32,306 nucleotides of DNA, from NCBI GenBank assembly GCA_964483175.1, contig CAZAAT010000023.1:1-32306 (forward strand), written 5' to 3'. This DNA comes from JAAYHC01 sp964483175 (GTDB taxonomy: Bacteria > Bacillota > UBA5301). The position numbers were made by a program, and so were the translations under genes. Positions 16,055-24,406 of the stretch are shown in pieces. The first letter of the stretch is position 1; the number at the start of each line of letters is the position of its first letter. The notes under the pieces are model-generated. The model was not told the origin of the DNA and searched no databases. It worked only from the letters and a program-made list of their open reading frames with translations.

Positions 16055-17017
16055 TTAGAGTATCTTTCTTGCAACTTTCCATAGCAAAGTATTTCGGGAG
16101 ACTGTAACCTCATATTTCAACCGATCTATCAGTTTAAGATCCTTAACAGCCAAATGTTCCAGATAACCCAAATACTTAGGTTCTTTCATGAGTTCAAGTG
16201 CCTCGACATGATACCCATACTTGACCATCCGCCACAAAAATCGGTAGGTTTTATACGTAATACTATCGATTAACAATGGTTTAACCTGAGCCAATTCATT
16301 ACCAGATAATTGGTCTTGTATATAGGCATTGACTCGTTCTTGAGCCCAGACTCCGTGAATGTGTTTTTTCCAATCCCATTTAGAGCGTATTGCAGAACCT
16401 GGACGCACGCTATAGAGCATTAACGATTGAGGTACTGATTCTGCTCGAACATGAGTCAAAAGTTTGGCAATAACTTCCCAATCTTCCCCAATCGGGCACC
16501 CCACTGTAAACCTCACATCGTATTTAGCAAAAACTTGCCTATCAACTAGAATCGCGCAGATATGAAGCCTTACTGTACCCTTAATTGCATCAGGCAGGAT
16601 CCAGCCACTTGGAAAACCATATCTATACCCTCTACGATATCTACCAGCATAAAAATGATCATAACCACAGTACGCCATCTCAACCTGCGCTTCTTTTTTG
16701 GCTTTCAAAAGCTCCTCCAGGAAGGTTGGTTCCCAAAAGTCATCCCCATCCAGAAAAGCAATGTGCTCTCCTTTAGCCTCACCTAAACCGCGGTTTCTGG
16801 CGCTTGAGACACCACCATTTTCCTGAGTGTACAAACGAATACGGGTATCTTTCTCCGCAAGATTTCGGACGACTTCGGGAGTATGATCCGTAGAGCCATC
16901 ATTGACTACAATCAGCTCCCAGTTTGGATAGGTTTGCTTTTGAATAGAGAGGATACTTTCCGCAACATAATCGCCTACATTGTAAGCCGGCATTATTATT
17001 GAGACTAAGGCATTCAT
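16055..17017 (-). CDS. Family 2 glycosyltransferase, probably LPS core or O-chain
   Basis: A 320-residue GT-A-fold transferase. It begins VSIIMPAYNVGDYVAESI, has VVNDGSTDHTPEVV for nucleotide binding and the metal-binding DxD as FLDGDDFW near residue 90, with SSARNRGL before it. Residues after about 220 are an all-helical basic tail without recognised domains. No membrane helix is seen, so it should act at the cytoplasmic face of the membrane. ATG at 17017 has GGAGG five bases upstream. It lies between the heptosyltransferase and the O-antigen ligase genes, so transfer of a sugar to the LPS core is the likely job. Donor and acceptor cannot be told from sequence. Confidence 0.88.
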   Translation of the reverse strand: MNALVSIIMPAYNVGDYVAESILSIQKQTYPNWELIVVNDGSTDHTPEVVRNLAEKDTRIRLYTQENGGVSSARNRGLGEAKGEHIAFLDGDDFWEPTFLEELLKAKKEAQVEMAYCGYDHFYAGRYRRGYRYGFPSGWILPDAIKGTVRLHICAILVDRQVFAKYDVRFTVGCPIGEDWEVIAKLLTHVRAESVPQSLMLYSVRPGSAIRSKWDWKKHIHGVWAQERVNAYIQDQLSGNELAQVKPLLIDSITYKTYRFLWRMVKYGYHVEALELMKEPKYLGYLEHLAVKDLKLIDRLKYEVTVSRNTLLWKVARKIL

Positions 17018-17030
17018 AGTTACCTCCGGT

Positions 17031-18050
17031 TTAGCTACAACTGGTAATTTTCAATACTGCTTGATAAACTTCCTGTGGGGAAATCTTCCTCATACAGTGC
17101 ACATCAGGACAACTCTTTTTAAAGCAGGGTGCACACTCCACGCCAGCTCGAAGCAGGATATTTTCATTTCCATAGGGCCCATTACGAACATGATCAGTAG
17201 GTCCAAACAACGCAATTACCGGGCAGCCCATAGCCACAGCCAGATGCATAGGGCCGGTGTCGCCGCCGACAAACAACATCGCCTTCTGGAGGGTAAAGGC
17301 TAACTGCTTTAGCGTCGTTTGTCCGGTTAAATCATGAACTTGCACACCGCTCTCTGCTCTGATCTTATTTACCAATTCCTTATCCTTTGCGGCACCGACA
17401 ACAACAATGGGAAGTCGTAGATTTTTCTGGACCAAAAGAACCAGTTCGGCGTATGATCTGGTTGGCCAGCACTTTGACTGCCAGTTCGTGCCCGGGGCAA
17501 TAACGATATATTTATCTTGAAGACTAAGTCCTTCTGCCTGAAATATGCGATTAACAGTTGCCTTGTCCTCCACTGACGGGTTAATCACCCACTCAGGATG
17601 TTTGATCTGACAGCCTAACGCTCTAGCTACATCCAAATACCTCTCCACCACATGACCGTATTGGTGTAGGCCACAAACAGGTGGACTGATCAAACCGGAT
17701 AACTCCCGCATATTGCAGTAACCAAGGCGTTTGCGTGCCCCGCTTATCCAAGCCACGATAGCACTTTTCGCTAAACCCTGCAGATCAAGTACTATATCAA
17801 AATCTTTGCTCCGAAGTTCGGAGTGTAAAACTGGTAGATTATGCAGGAAACCCCTGACCGTCTTGAATTTCGCCTTTTCGAAGATGATCAGTTCATCAAT
17901 GTCCGGATTTTCGGTTAACAGATCACTTGCTGGGCGTTCAACTATCCAAGTGATTCGGCTCTCTGGGAACGTCTGCTTAATCGCGCGTGAAACCGGCAAA
18001 GCGTGAATAACGTCGCCGATCGCACTTAACTTGACAATCAATACATTCAC
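17031..18050 (-). CDS. GT9 heptosyltransferase of the LPS core (WaaC/WaaF type)
   Basis: A 339-residue ADP-heptose:LPS heptosyltransferase family (GT9) enzyme with two Rossmann-like halves. The start NVLIVKLSAIGDVIHALPV is the family N-terminal motif. GGDTGPMHLAVAMGCPVIALFGPT is split across the ADP-heptose binding site, and a Cys-rich tail (CAPC, SCPDVHCM) is typical of WaaF-like members. GTG at 18050 overlaps the TAG of the preceding gene by one base. With gmhB, hldA and hldC on the other strand, this shows the core contains heptose. Whether it adds heptose I or II is undecided; no second GT9 gene is seen here. Confidence 0.9.
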   Translation of the reverse strand: MNVLIVKLSAIGDVIHALPVSRAIKQTFPESRITWIVERPASDLLTENPDIDELIIFEKAKFKTVRGFLHNLPVLHSELRSKDFDIVLDLQGLAKSAIVAWISGARKRLGYCNMRELSGLISPPVCGLHQYGHVVERYLDVARALGCQIKHPEWVINPSVEDKATVNRIFQAEGLSLQDKYIVIAPGTNWQSKCWPTRSYAELVLLVQKNLRLPIVVVGAAKDKELVNKIRAESGVQVHDLTGQTTLKQLAFTLQKAMLFVGGDTGPMHLAVAMGCPVIALFGPTDHVRNGPYGNENILLRAGVECAPCFKKSCPDVHCMRKISPQEVYQAVLKITSCS

Positions 18051-19093
18051 TATTCGACCACTGCTTCCGCTGGAATAACCTCACCCTCTTGGAGGTGGGC
18101 TTTAGGGCCTATAACTGCTCGGTCTCCGATTACACAAGCCTTGGGAATAACCGCTCCAGCTAACAACTTGACTTCATTGCCAATGGTTGCACCTTCGATG
18201 CATACCCGATTGCCGACTGTAACCCGATCCCATAATACTGAATCATTAATGTAAGCTTGCTCATTAATCTGGCAACCGACACCAATAACATTAGCCCCAC
18301 CCAAACAAGCATTTTCAGCTATCATTGTTCCCTCTCCGATGATAAGGCCATTAGTCACTTGGGCAAAATCAGGAGTGAAAAGATTAACCTTGCCTTGGGC
18401 AATATCGAGATTCGCTTGATGATAGACCGCATGCGTACCCACATCACACCAATAATCTTCAGTACTCCAGGCGAAAAAAGGCGCATTCTCTTTCACCAGC
18501 CGTGGGAAAAGCTCGCGACCAAAGTCATAAACAGTTCCCTCCGGGATAAACTCCATAATCTCGGGTTCAAAGACATAAATCCCGGTATTAGCGGTAAAAC
18601 TCAGGGCCTCCTCAGGTTTTGGTTTTTCTTGAAACCCTCTGATCTTCCCATCTTCTTCCGTTACCACTACACCGTAATGAGTTGGGTCCTCAACAGGTTT
18701 AACCGCAATGGTAGCCAAAGCCTTCTTGCGCTTGTGAAAAGAGATCAACTCTGTCAGGTTGACATCTGTAAGCGCATCTCCCGCGATAACCACAAAAGTT
18801 TCTGTAAAAAAACCACTAAGTTTCTTAACACCACCAGCGGTGCCCATGAGCTCCCGTTCCTCCGAGTATCGCAATTGGACACCCAGTTTTGAGCCGTCTC
18901 CAAAATAAGATTTAATCTGATCCGGCAGATACCACAGGTTTGCCGCAACATCGGAAATACCATGATTAGCTAGTAAGGCCAGGATATGCTCCATGGCAGG
19001 ACGATTAGCCAATGGAACCATTGGCTTAGGAGTGTGAGTTGTCAACGGTTCTAAGCGTGAACCCACGCCGGCAGCTAAAACCATCCCTTGCAA
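18050..19093 (-). CDS. NDP-sugar pyrophosphorylase (sugar-1-phosphate nucleotidyltransferase), substrate unknown
   Basis: The N-terminal GT-A nucleotidyltransferase domain (residues 1 to about 235) has the signature MVLAAGVGSRLEPLTTHTPK, then PMVPLANRPAMEHIL, and the catalytic region VIAGDALTDVNLTEL. A left-handed beta-helix follows (about 250-345), with hexapeptide repeats such as IGEGTMIAENACLGGANVIG. The layout resembles mannose-1-phosphate guanylyltransferase and glucose-1-phosphate nucleotidyltransferase relatives. Because it lies in a heptose-LPS cluster, activation of a heptose or core hexose 1-phosphate is possible but not shown. The TTG start at 19093 has GGGGGAG at good spacing. It is one base into the heptosyltransferase and 23 bases after lpxB, so cotranscription is likely. 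Confidence 0.85.
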   Translation of the reverse strand: MQGMVLAAGVGSRLEPLTTHTPKPMVPLANRPAMEHILALLANHGISDVAANLWYLPDQIKSYFGDGSKLGVQLRYSEERELMGTAGGVKKLSGFFTETFVVIAGDALTDVNLTELISFHKRKKALATIAVKPVEDPTHYGVVVTEEDGKIRGFQEKPKPEEALSFTANTGIYVFEPEIMEFIPEGTVYDFGRELFPRLVKENAPFFAWSTEDYWCDVGTHAVYHQANLDIAQGKVNLFTPDFAQVTNGLIIGEGTMIAENACLGGANVIGVGCQINEQAYINDSVLWDRVTVGNRVCIEGATIGNEVKLLAGAVIPKACVIGDRAVIGPKAHLQEGEVIPAEAVVE

Positions 19094-19116
19094 ATCTATC
19101 TCCCCCAGAACTTAAG

Positions 19117-20268
19117 CTATCCTTGTTTACGAAGGCGATTACTCTCGGCTACCGCCAAAACAAGCTCGGCGGTCCGGCCCACTGCGCCAGGATTACCCAA
19201 CCGCTTTACGACCTCAGCCAGGTCTGCGCGTAGTGCAGTTGCATACGCCGAATCGGTAAGCATCCGGATCACTTCCGAAGCTATTTTATCGGGCTTCACA
19301 TCATTCTGCAGATATTCGGGCATCGCCATCCTACCAAGGACGATATTCGGCAGGCCGACATGGGGTATGCGCACCAACATCTTGGCCAGCAGATAAGTTG
19401 AGGCCGCGCTCTTATAGATAATGACCATCGGCACACCCAATACAGCCGCCTCCAAGGTCACCGTACCGGACGCGGCGATCACAGCCTGGCAGATGCTCAT
19501 CACATCATAGACCTGTCCATCAACTACCTGAACTTCAATTTGCGCATTGTTCAGGTGTTTTTGGAGCAAGCCGGAGTCTACCGAGCTGGCCCGCGGTAGA
19601 ATAAATCGTACATCTGGCAGTTCATCTTTGACTAACCGAGCCGCCTGTAGCATCTCGGGTAATAACATTTCAATCTCTTGCCGCCGACTGCCCGGCAACA
19701 GCCCAACCACCGGCTGATCAGCCGTAATCCCAAGGCTTATACGCACTTGATCAACAGGCATACTTGGCTTAACTATATCTAATAGCGGATGCCCCACAAA
19801 GGTAACATCTGCTCCCGCTTCGCGATAAACCTCAGCCTCAAATGGAAAAACCGAGGCCACCTTGGTAACCGTGTGGGCGACCTTTTCGGCGCGTGATTTC
19901 CCCCACGCCCAGGCTGAAGGGCTGAAGTAATAAACCATTGGAATGTCTTGCGCCTTAACCATCCGAGCTAGCCGCATATTAAACCCCGGATAATCGATGA
20001 GCACTACTACATCTGGTTTCTGCTGACGAATGGTCTCAGCTAATTTCAACATCACCCTGCGGAGGACTTGAATGTTTTTGATTGCCTCGATAAACCCAAT
20101 TGTGCTCATTTTTGTCGGGTCAAAGAGTAACTTGACCCCTACATCTTGCATCTGTTGGCCACCCATTCCGCTTAAACGAGTATCGGGTTGCCTCTCCAAG
20201 ATAGCTTTGGCTAATCTAGCTCCATGGAGATCGCCGGAGGGCTCCCCGGCGATGAGCATGATATTCAC
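19117..20268 (-). CDS. lpxB: Lipid A disaccharide synthase LpxB
   Basis: GT19 peripheral membrane enzyme condensing UDP-2,3-diacylglucosamine with lipid X. Signatures are MLIAGEPSGDLHGARL at the N-terminus, VLIDYPGFNMRLA, the YYFSPSAWAWG block and the C-terminal VAASGTVTLEAAVLGVPMVI. The 383-residue length is normal. GTG at 20268 has GAGGAGG seven bases upstream. It directly follows lpxI (13 bases), the enzyme that makes its lipid X substrate. Confidence 0.96.
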   Translation of the reverse strand: MNIMLIAGEPSGDLHGARLAKAILERQPDTRLSGMGGQQMQDVGVKLLFDPTKMSTIGFIEAIKNIQVLRRVMLKLAETIRQQKPDVVVLIDYPGFNMRLARMVKAQDIPMVYYFSPSAWAWGKSRAEKVAHTVTKVASVFPFEAEVYREAGADVTFVGHPLLDIVKPSMPVDQVRISLGITADQPVVGLLPGSRRQEIEMLLPEMLQAARLVKDELPDVRFILPRASSVDSGLLQKHLNNAQIEVQVVDGQVYDVMSICQAVIAASGTVTLEAAVLGVPMVIIYKSAASTYLLAKMLVRIPHVGLPNIVLGRMAMPEYLQNDVKPDKIASEVIRMLTDSAYATALRADLAEVVKRLGNPGAVGRTAELVLAVAESNRLRKQG

Positions 20269-20280
20269 ACCTAATCCTCC

Positions 20281-21132
20281 TCAAGCGAAAATATCAGGCG
20301 AACCGGCCAGAACTGCTTGTGGGTTAAATGCACAAATGGTAAGATCATGCGCATCCGCAAACTCAATGGACTTCTGCATATCCAAAAAGAAGACCTCATC
20401 CGCTTCGAGAGCTAACACTCCGCCCCCGGCCTGATGCAAGCTCTCAATGGTGTCAAAACCAATGACCGGTATATCAAAGCGCTTGTCCTGATTGGGCTTG
20501 GATACCTTGAGCACCGTAATCGAGCCGTTGGCCAATTGCCCGCCACGCAGGATGGTTGCATTGGTACCATCAATGGCCTCGACGGCCAAAACCGCCCCCT
20601 TGGAAATGGCAACGGTCTGCCCAATATCCAAGCCAGCCAAACCTTTAGCCAGCGGATACCCATAGATAATGTTTGCCACTTCCTCTGGAGAAACCTGTCT
20701 TTTCGTATGCACACCAAGTCTTAAAACGTAATCGGAAAGAAAAAGCGCTTGTTCGCGAACCGTAATCCCGATCCCGGCTAACTTATCGACAATGGCTAGC
20801 ATGATGGCATCGTCATTCTTCTTATTAAGGTTTTGCAGAATGGATAACCAATGGATGTCGGGCTTGAAGTCGCTACCATATAAGAGTTGCTTGGAAACCT
20901 TGCCGAGCATCACCAGGTCTGTGACCTGCTCGGCCTGTAAAGTCTCGATGATTTTGCCAAACTGACTAGGATTAATCAAGTAGTACTCGTCCGCAATTTC
21001 GGCGAGTTGGCGTTGATTCTCCGCAAACAATCCAACTACAACACACCGGTATCCCTGCCGTTTAGCTTCTCGAGCTGCGACAATCGGGAGAGCTCCTACC
21101 CCAGCTAAGATCCCAATAGTATGCTGACCCAT
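20281..21132 (-). CDS. lpxI: UDP-2,3-diacylglucosamine pyrophosphatase LpxI (DUF1009)
   Basis: A 283-residue LpxI-family hydrolase. It cleaves UDP-2,3-diacylglucosamine to lipid X and UMP and is the alternative to LpxH used by alphaproteobacteria, Negativicutes and others. Typical blocks are IGILAGVGALPIVAAREAKR, LVMLGKVSKQLLY near residue 95, AIDGTNATILRGGQL, and FDIPVIGFDTIESLHQAGG with the DUF1009 catalytic Asp region. It lies 115 bases after lpxA, with a hairpin and a TATAAT box in between, so it may have its own promoter. Confidence 0.95.
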   Translation of the reverse strand: MGQHTIGILAGVGALPIVAAREAKRQGYRCVVVGLFAENQRQLAEIADEYYLINPSQFGKIIETLQAEQVTDLVMLGKVSKQLLYGSDFKPDIHWLSILQNLNKKNDDAIMLAIVDKLAGIGITVREQALFLSDYVLRLGVHTKRQVSPEEVANIIYGYPLAKGLAGLDIGQTVAISKGAVLAVEAIDGTNATILRGGQLANGSITVLKVSKPNQDKRFDIPVIGFDTIESLHQAGGGVLALEADEVFFLDMQKSIEFADAHDLTICAFNPQAVLAGSPDIFA

Positions 21133-21161
21133 ATCTCCATCCCCTTAATCGAGACCGTAAT

Positions 21162-21167
21162 ATTATA
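21162..21167 (-). promoter_or_regulatory. Possible -10 box for lpxI-lpxB unit
   Basis: A perfect TATAAT on the minus strand 30 bases before the lpxI ATG, placed just after a hairpin. I find no -35 hexamer at normal distance and no TGn extension, so only the -10 match supports it. Confidence 0.35.
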
Positions 21168-21184
21168 CCCTTCACAAAGCAAAC

Positions 21185-21211
21185 AGGCTGACTACAAACA
21201 GTAATCAGCCT
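21185..21211 (-). terminator. Hairpin after lpxA, weak terminator candidate
   Basis: The perfect 7-bp arms AGGCTGA/TCAGCCT extend past one mismatch by three more pairs to a small loop. It lies 37 bases after the lpxA stop. On the minus strand it is followed by GTTTGCTTTG, a poor T-tract, so termination would be partial at best. Confidence 0.4.
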
Positions 21212-21247
21212 AACCAAAATTCGACATCTTAACCGGATATCCTCTGT

Positions 21248-22057
21248 TTACCGAAGGATTCCCCGCTCACTATTCCGGATAAAGCGAATGAAATGATCGA
21301 TCTCCGGATAGCCATGCAATTCTTGTTCCATCTGTTCTACCGCCTGCTGAACGTTGAGATTGGTACGGTAGAGCATCTTATAAGCACGCTTGATTTCAGT
21401 TCTCACCTCAGGCGATAGTTCATTGCGGCGCAATCCGACAAGGTTAATACCTACAACCTTGGCTGGATGACCGTCCACCAACAAAAATGGTGGAACATCC
21501 TTGGTAACTTTGGTACAGGCCCCAACCATCGTCATCCGACCAATCCGGGAAAACTGATGAACCCCGCTTAGCCCACCGATGGTTACCCGATCTTCTACAA
21601 TTACGTGCCCAGCCAATGCCGAACCACTGACCAATACACAGTTGTTTCCCACAAGACAATCATGGGCAATATGTACGTAGGACATAATCAGATTGCCATT
21701 GCCAATCCTGGTCTCGCCGCCACCACCCATAGTACCCCTGGAGATGGTCACATACTCGCGAATCGTATTATCATCACCGATTACCAGATAACTGACCTCA
21801 CCCTGGTACTTGAGATCCTGCGGATCACCACCCAAGTTGGCACCGGAAAAGATCCGGTTGTTCTTACCGATCTTTGTCGGACCCTGAATTACCACATGTG
21901 GCCCGATAATTGTGCCGTCGCCAATCTCTACATCAGCGCCAATAATTGAATATGGTCCGATTTCAACATTTTTCCCGATAACCGCAGACGGATCAATTAT
22001 CGCTGTTTCATGAATTTTTCCTATGGTGAACGGAACTACTTTTGCCCGAGACTCCAC
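21248..22057 (-). CDS. lpxA: UDP-N-acetylglucosamine acyltransferase LpxA
   Basis: First enzyme of the lipid A pathway; it transfers 3-hydroxyacyl from ACP to UDP-GlcNAc. It forms a left-handed beta-helix with hexapeptide repeats from about residue 20 to 190 (IGKNVEIGPYSIIG and so on). The catalytic His is in MSYVHIAHDCLVGNN, and GGLSGVHQFSRIG is the ACP/acyl ruler region. A helical C-terminal domain follows from about 195. I prefer GTG at 22057, seven bases from GGGGG, over TTG at 22060. About 15 residues precede the usual IHETAIIDPSA start, so a later start is also possible. It follows fabZ after an unusual 180-base gap. Confidence 0.95.
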   Translation of the reverse strand: MESRAKVVPFTIGKIHETAIIDPSAVIGKNVEIGPYSIIGADVEIGDGTIIGPHVVIQGPTKIGKNNRIFSGANLGGDPQDLKYQGEVSYLVIGDDNTIREYVTISRGTMGGGGETRIGNGNLIMSYVHIAHDCLVGNNCVLVSGSALAGHVIVEDRVTIGGLSGVHQFSRIGRMTMVGACTKVTKDVPPFLLVDGHPAKVVGINLVGLRRNELSPEVRTEIKRAYKMLYRTNLNVQQAVEQMEQELHGYPEIDHFIRFIRNSERGILR

Positions 22058-22236
22058 CAAAATTCCCCCACTTCGTATAAAATGTCATATATCCCTAAAA
22101 TAACTTTCACTACTATAATCCCGGTTTATCGGAAATATTGGCTCAGCGGTAACGGCTAAACTTGTCCATTTAGGACCAAAAAGACAAACTGGTACTAATT
22201 CTCTGGCTCGTTTAGCTATTTTTCTGCCTTATCCGT
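22058..22236 (-). other. Gene-free gap between fabZ and lpxA
   Basis: I see no gene in these 179 bases. They contain 7-bp inverted repeats GTTTAGC/GCTAAAC (arms 22210-22216 and 22155-22161) and, nested inside, TTGTC/GGACAA-type short arms, which could fold but have no T-tract. No promoter of reasonable quality was found. The gap is long compared with the 0-27 base spacings elsewhere in the block. Confidence 0.5.
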
Positions 22237-22662
22237 TTATTCTTTAACGACTACAAATGAGAGAATCCCCTCTGCAGCGAGTTCCCCATCGACTGAGGCC
22301 TTGCCAACCACTTTGAGATAATTGCGCCTTCTGGCCGCCACGTTCACTTCTAGTTTGAGGACATCCCCCGGGATAACCAGCCTCTTGAACCGGGCTTTTT
22401 CGATCCCGGCAAATAAAGGTACCAATCCATCGGCTTCCTCTTCCTGCAGCATAAGTATCCCTGCTAACTGGGCCATAGCTTCGACAATCAGCACCCCGGG
22501 CATAATCGGGTTACCTGGATAATGCCCATTGAAAAAGGCTTCGTTGATCGTCAGGTTCTTGATGCCGACCGCACTGACACCTTTTTCAAACTCCAAAACC
22601 CGATCCAACAACAAGAATGGGTAGCCATGTGGCAAGATGGCTTGGATTTCACGGATATTCAC
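22237..22662 (-). CDS. fabZ: 3-hydroxyacyl-ACP dehydratase FabZ
   Basis: Hotdog-fold dehydratase of fatty acid elongation; it competes with LpxA for 3-hydroxyacyl-ACP and so balances phospholipid against lipid A. The catalytic His is in LPHGYPFLLLDRV and the catalytic Glu in PGVLIVEAMAQ, with NGHYPGNPIMPG before it. An ATG lies further upstream (frame open from 22713), but GTG at 22662 has GGGGGGAG five bases away and gives the usual 141 residues starting MNIREIQAILPH, so I use it. It stands between lpxC and lpxA, a common arrangement. Confidence 0.95.
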   Translation of the reverse strand: MNIREIQAILPHGYPFLLLDRVLEFEKGVSAVGIKNLTINEAFFNGHYPGNPIMPGVLIVEAMAQLAGILMLQEEEADGLVPLFAGIEKARFKRLVIPGDVLKLEVNVAARRRNYLKVVGKASVDGELAAEGILSFVVVKE

Positions 22663-22727
22663 TGTTACTCCCCCCGGAACTCCATTGTACTGGCGATCTG
22701 CCATTAGAGTCAATCTGATCTCAAGAT

Positions 22728-23570
22728 TTACCTCCGATTACCTAAAGTCGCTAAGATTTTCTGCCCCAAAAGAACATTGAGGTGATGGCCAGAGCGGATA
22801 CCGATCACCTGTGCCTTCAGCCGACCCAATAATCCCAGGTCGCCAATAAGGTCAAGTGCTTTATGCCGCACGACCTCATCCGTAAAGCGCACCTCGTTAA
22901 GGTACCCGTCTGATCCGATAATCACGGCGATTTCCAGGCTGCCTCCCAAGGCTAAGCCCTGTTTGCGCAGGGCCTCGACTTCGGCGGCAAAACCGAGGGT
23001 GCGCGCAGGAGCGATTTTCTCGGCAAAAATCTCTGGCTCAACCGAATACTCGCCAAATTGATTGCCGACTACCGGATGGTCTGAAGTAAACAGATAGCTT
23101 ACCGACAGTTTTTCAGCCGGTAACGCAATTAACTTGGCCCGCTTATCTTCTACCCAAACCGGCTCGAGCAATTCAATGTACTCGCGCGCTTGATTCTGCT
23201 CGATCAAGCCAACCTCATTGATCAAACGGACCCAGACTGCAGCACTACCATCAGCAACCGGTATTTCACAGTTATCAAGTTCGACAATGGCATTGTCAAC
23301 GCCGAGCCCATTAAAAGCAGCCATCAAGTGCTCCACAGTCATCACCTTTACTGCTTCACTAATACCCAGCGCTGTACAGCGCAGCGTACTAATGACATTG
23401 CTCACCGTAGCCTTAAACTCCGGTTTGCCTGGCAGGTCGACGCGACGGAAAAGAATGCCTGTTCCAGCATCGGCAGGATGAATAATCAAATTCACCTCAG
23501 CCCCACTATGCAGGCCAATCCCTTGATAGGTAATACTTTGGGCTAAGGTCTTTTCACGCACTCTCAACAC
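22728..23570 (-). CDS. lpxC: UDP-3-O-acyl-N-acetylglucosamine deacetylase LpxC
   Basis: Zinc deacetylase catalysing the committed step of lipid A synthesis. Zinc ligands are visible in TVEHLMAAFNGLGVDNA (H81) and in the RHKALDLIGDLGLLG block (His and Asp). The acid/base His lies in SGHHLN near the end. The 280-residue single-domain length is typical. The start is uncertain: GTG at 23570, TTG at 23567 and GTG at 23561 are in frame, all overlapping the 3' end of the ABC ATPase gene. GGGAG is best spaced for TTG 23567. The overlap with the ATPase gene couples lipid A commitment to expression of the unusual ABC system. Confidence 0.95.
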   Translation of the reverse strand: MLRVREKTLAQSITYQGIGLHSGAEVNLIIHPADAGTGILFRRVDLPGKPEFKATVSNVISTLRCTALGISEAVKVMTVEHLMAAFNGLGVDNAIVELDNCEIPVADGSAAVWVRLINEVGLIEQNQAREYIELLEPVWVEDKRAKLIALPAEKLSVSYLFTSDHPVVGNQFGEYSVEPEIFAEKIAPARTLGFAAEVEALRKQGLALGGSLEIAVIIGSDGYLNEVRFTDEVVRHKALDLIGDLGLLGRLKAQVIGIRSGHHLNVLLGQKILATLGNRR

Positions 23571-24393
23571 ACGCTCCCGATTTTGGCAATGATTTAGCTT
23601 CAGTTCGTCTAGGTGGGAGTATTCTCCTGCTAATCTCAGCTACATCCTTGGCTTCGGAGTTGATGATCTCCAGATATCTGCGGCCTACTTCCGAAGTTGG
23701 TGCCTTAAAAATCTCCTCCGGAGGACCTGCTTCGGTAACTTTGCCATCAGCCATGAGTACGACCCGATGCGCCACCCTTAAGGCAAAAGGCACCTCATGG
23801 GTGACAATGAGCATGGTTGTCCCGGTGGATTTGACCAATTCCTCCATCACATCTAAGACTTCGCGGACCAAGATAGGGTCCAAGGAAGCCGTTGGTTCAT
23901 CCCACAACATCAGTTCCGGTTGAAACGCCAGCGCTCTGGCGATTCCGATCCTCTGCTGCTGCCCACCGGACATCTCCCGGGGTAACTTGGCGGCAGCACT
24001 TAGTAGCCCCACTTTGGCCAGCGCCTCCTCGGAAAGGCTGCGAGCGAATTCCTCGTCAATTCCGGCATAGACGAGGCCTAACATCACATTTTCCAGCGCG
24101 GTTAAGCGCTGAATCAAGTTGAAGTTCTGGAAAACAAAGCCGATCCGGCGGCGGAGCGGAACTAACTGTTCTTGCTTAAGGCTGTGAACCGGTATCCCGT
24201 CAAAGTAGATCTCGCCCGCCGTGGGCTCGACCAATCTATTGATCGAACGGATTACCGTAGATTTACCACAGCCTGAGGGGCCCATAATCACGACAACCTC
24301 CCCTCTGGCCACTTCAAGGTCTACCCCCTGCACAGCCGGGAAAGATCCATAGTATTTCTGTAACCCCTTTATCTCTAGATGCTTATTCTTCAT
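23554..24393 (-). CDS. ABC transporter ATP-binding protein, polar amino acid (GlnQ) type, partner of large permease
   Basis: A 279-residue ATPase with Walker A GPSGCGKST, Q-loop FVFQNFNLIQRLTALENV, signature MSGGQQQRIGIARAL, Walker B LMLWDEPTASLDP and switch His in LIVTHEVPFALR. These match GlnQ/HisP/PhnC-type importers. It lacks the ADEPTGNLD form of MacB/LolD/FtsE ATPases. An unusual basic tail of about 35 residues follows the domain. No substrate-binding protein or normal amino acid permease is nearby. It begins 13 bases after the 836-residue membrane protein and overlaps lpxC, so it surely works with the former. Automated naming as an amino acid importer would probably be wrong. Function unknown. 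Confidence 0.85.
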   Translation of the reverse strand: MKNKHLEIKGLQKYYGSFPAVQGVDLEVARGEVVVIMGPSGCGKSTVIRSINRLVEPTAGEIYFDGIPVHSLKQEQLVPLRRRIGFVFQNFNLIQRLTALENVMLGLVYAGIDEEFARSLSEEALAKVGLLSAAAKLPREMSGGQQQRIGIARALAFQPELMLWDEPTASLDPILVREVLDVMEELVKSTGTTMLIVTHEVPFALRVAHRVVLMADGKVTEAGPPEEIFKAPTSEVGRRYLEIINSEAKDVAEISRRILPPRRTEAKSLPKSGACVESA

Positions 24394-24406
24394 CAGTCAC
24401 AGCTCC

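Noticed and set aside
18257..18892. 211-codon open frame antisense to the NDP-sugar pyrophosphorylase
   Set aside because: No ribosome site, no recognisable domain, composition of a reversed gene; the other strand encodes a clear enzyme.
23554..24393. Naming the ATPase a glutamine or cystine importer subunit
   Set aside because: Motifs fit that class, but there is no binding protein or normal permease, and its neighbour is a large FtsX-like membrane protein in an outer-membrane cluster.
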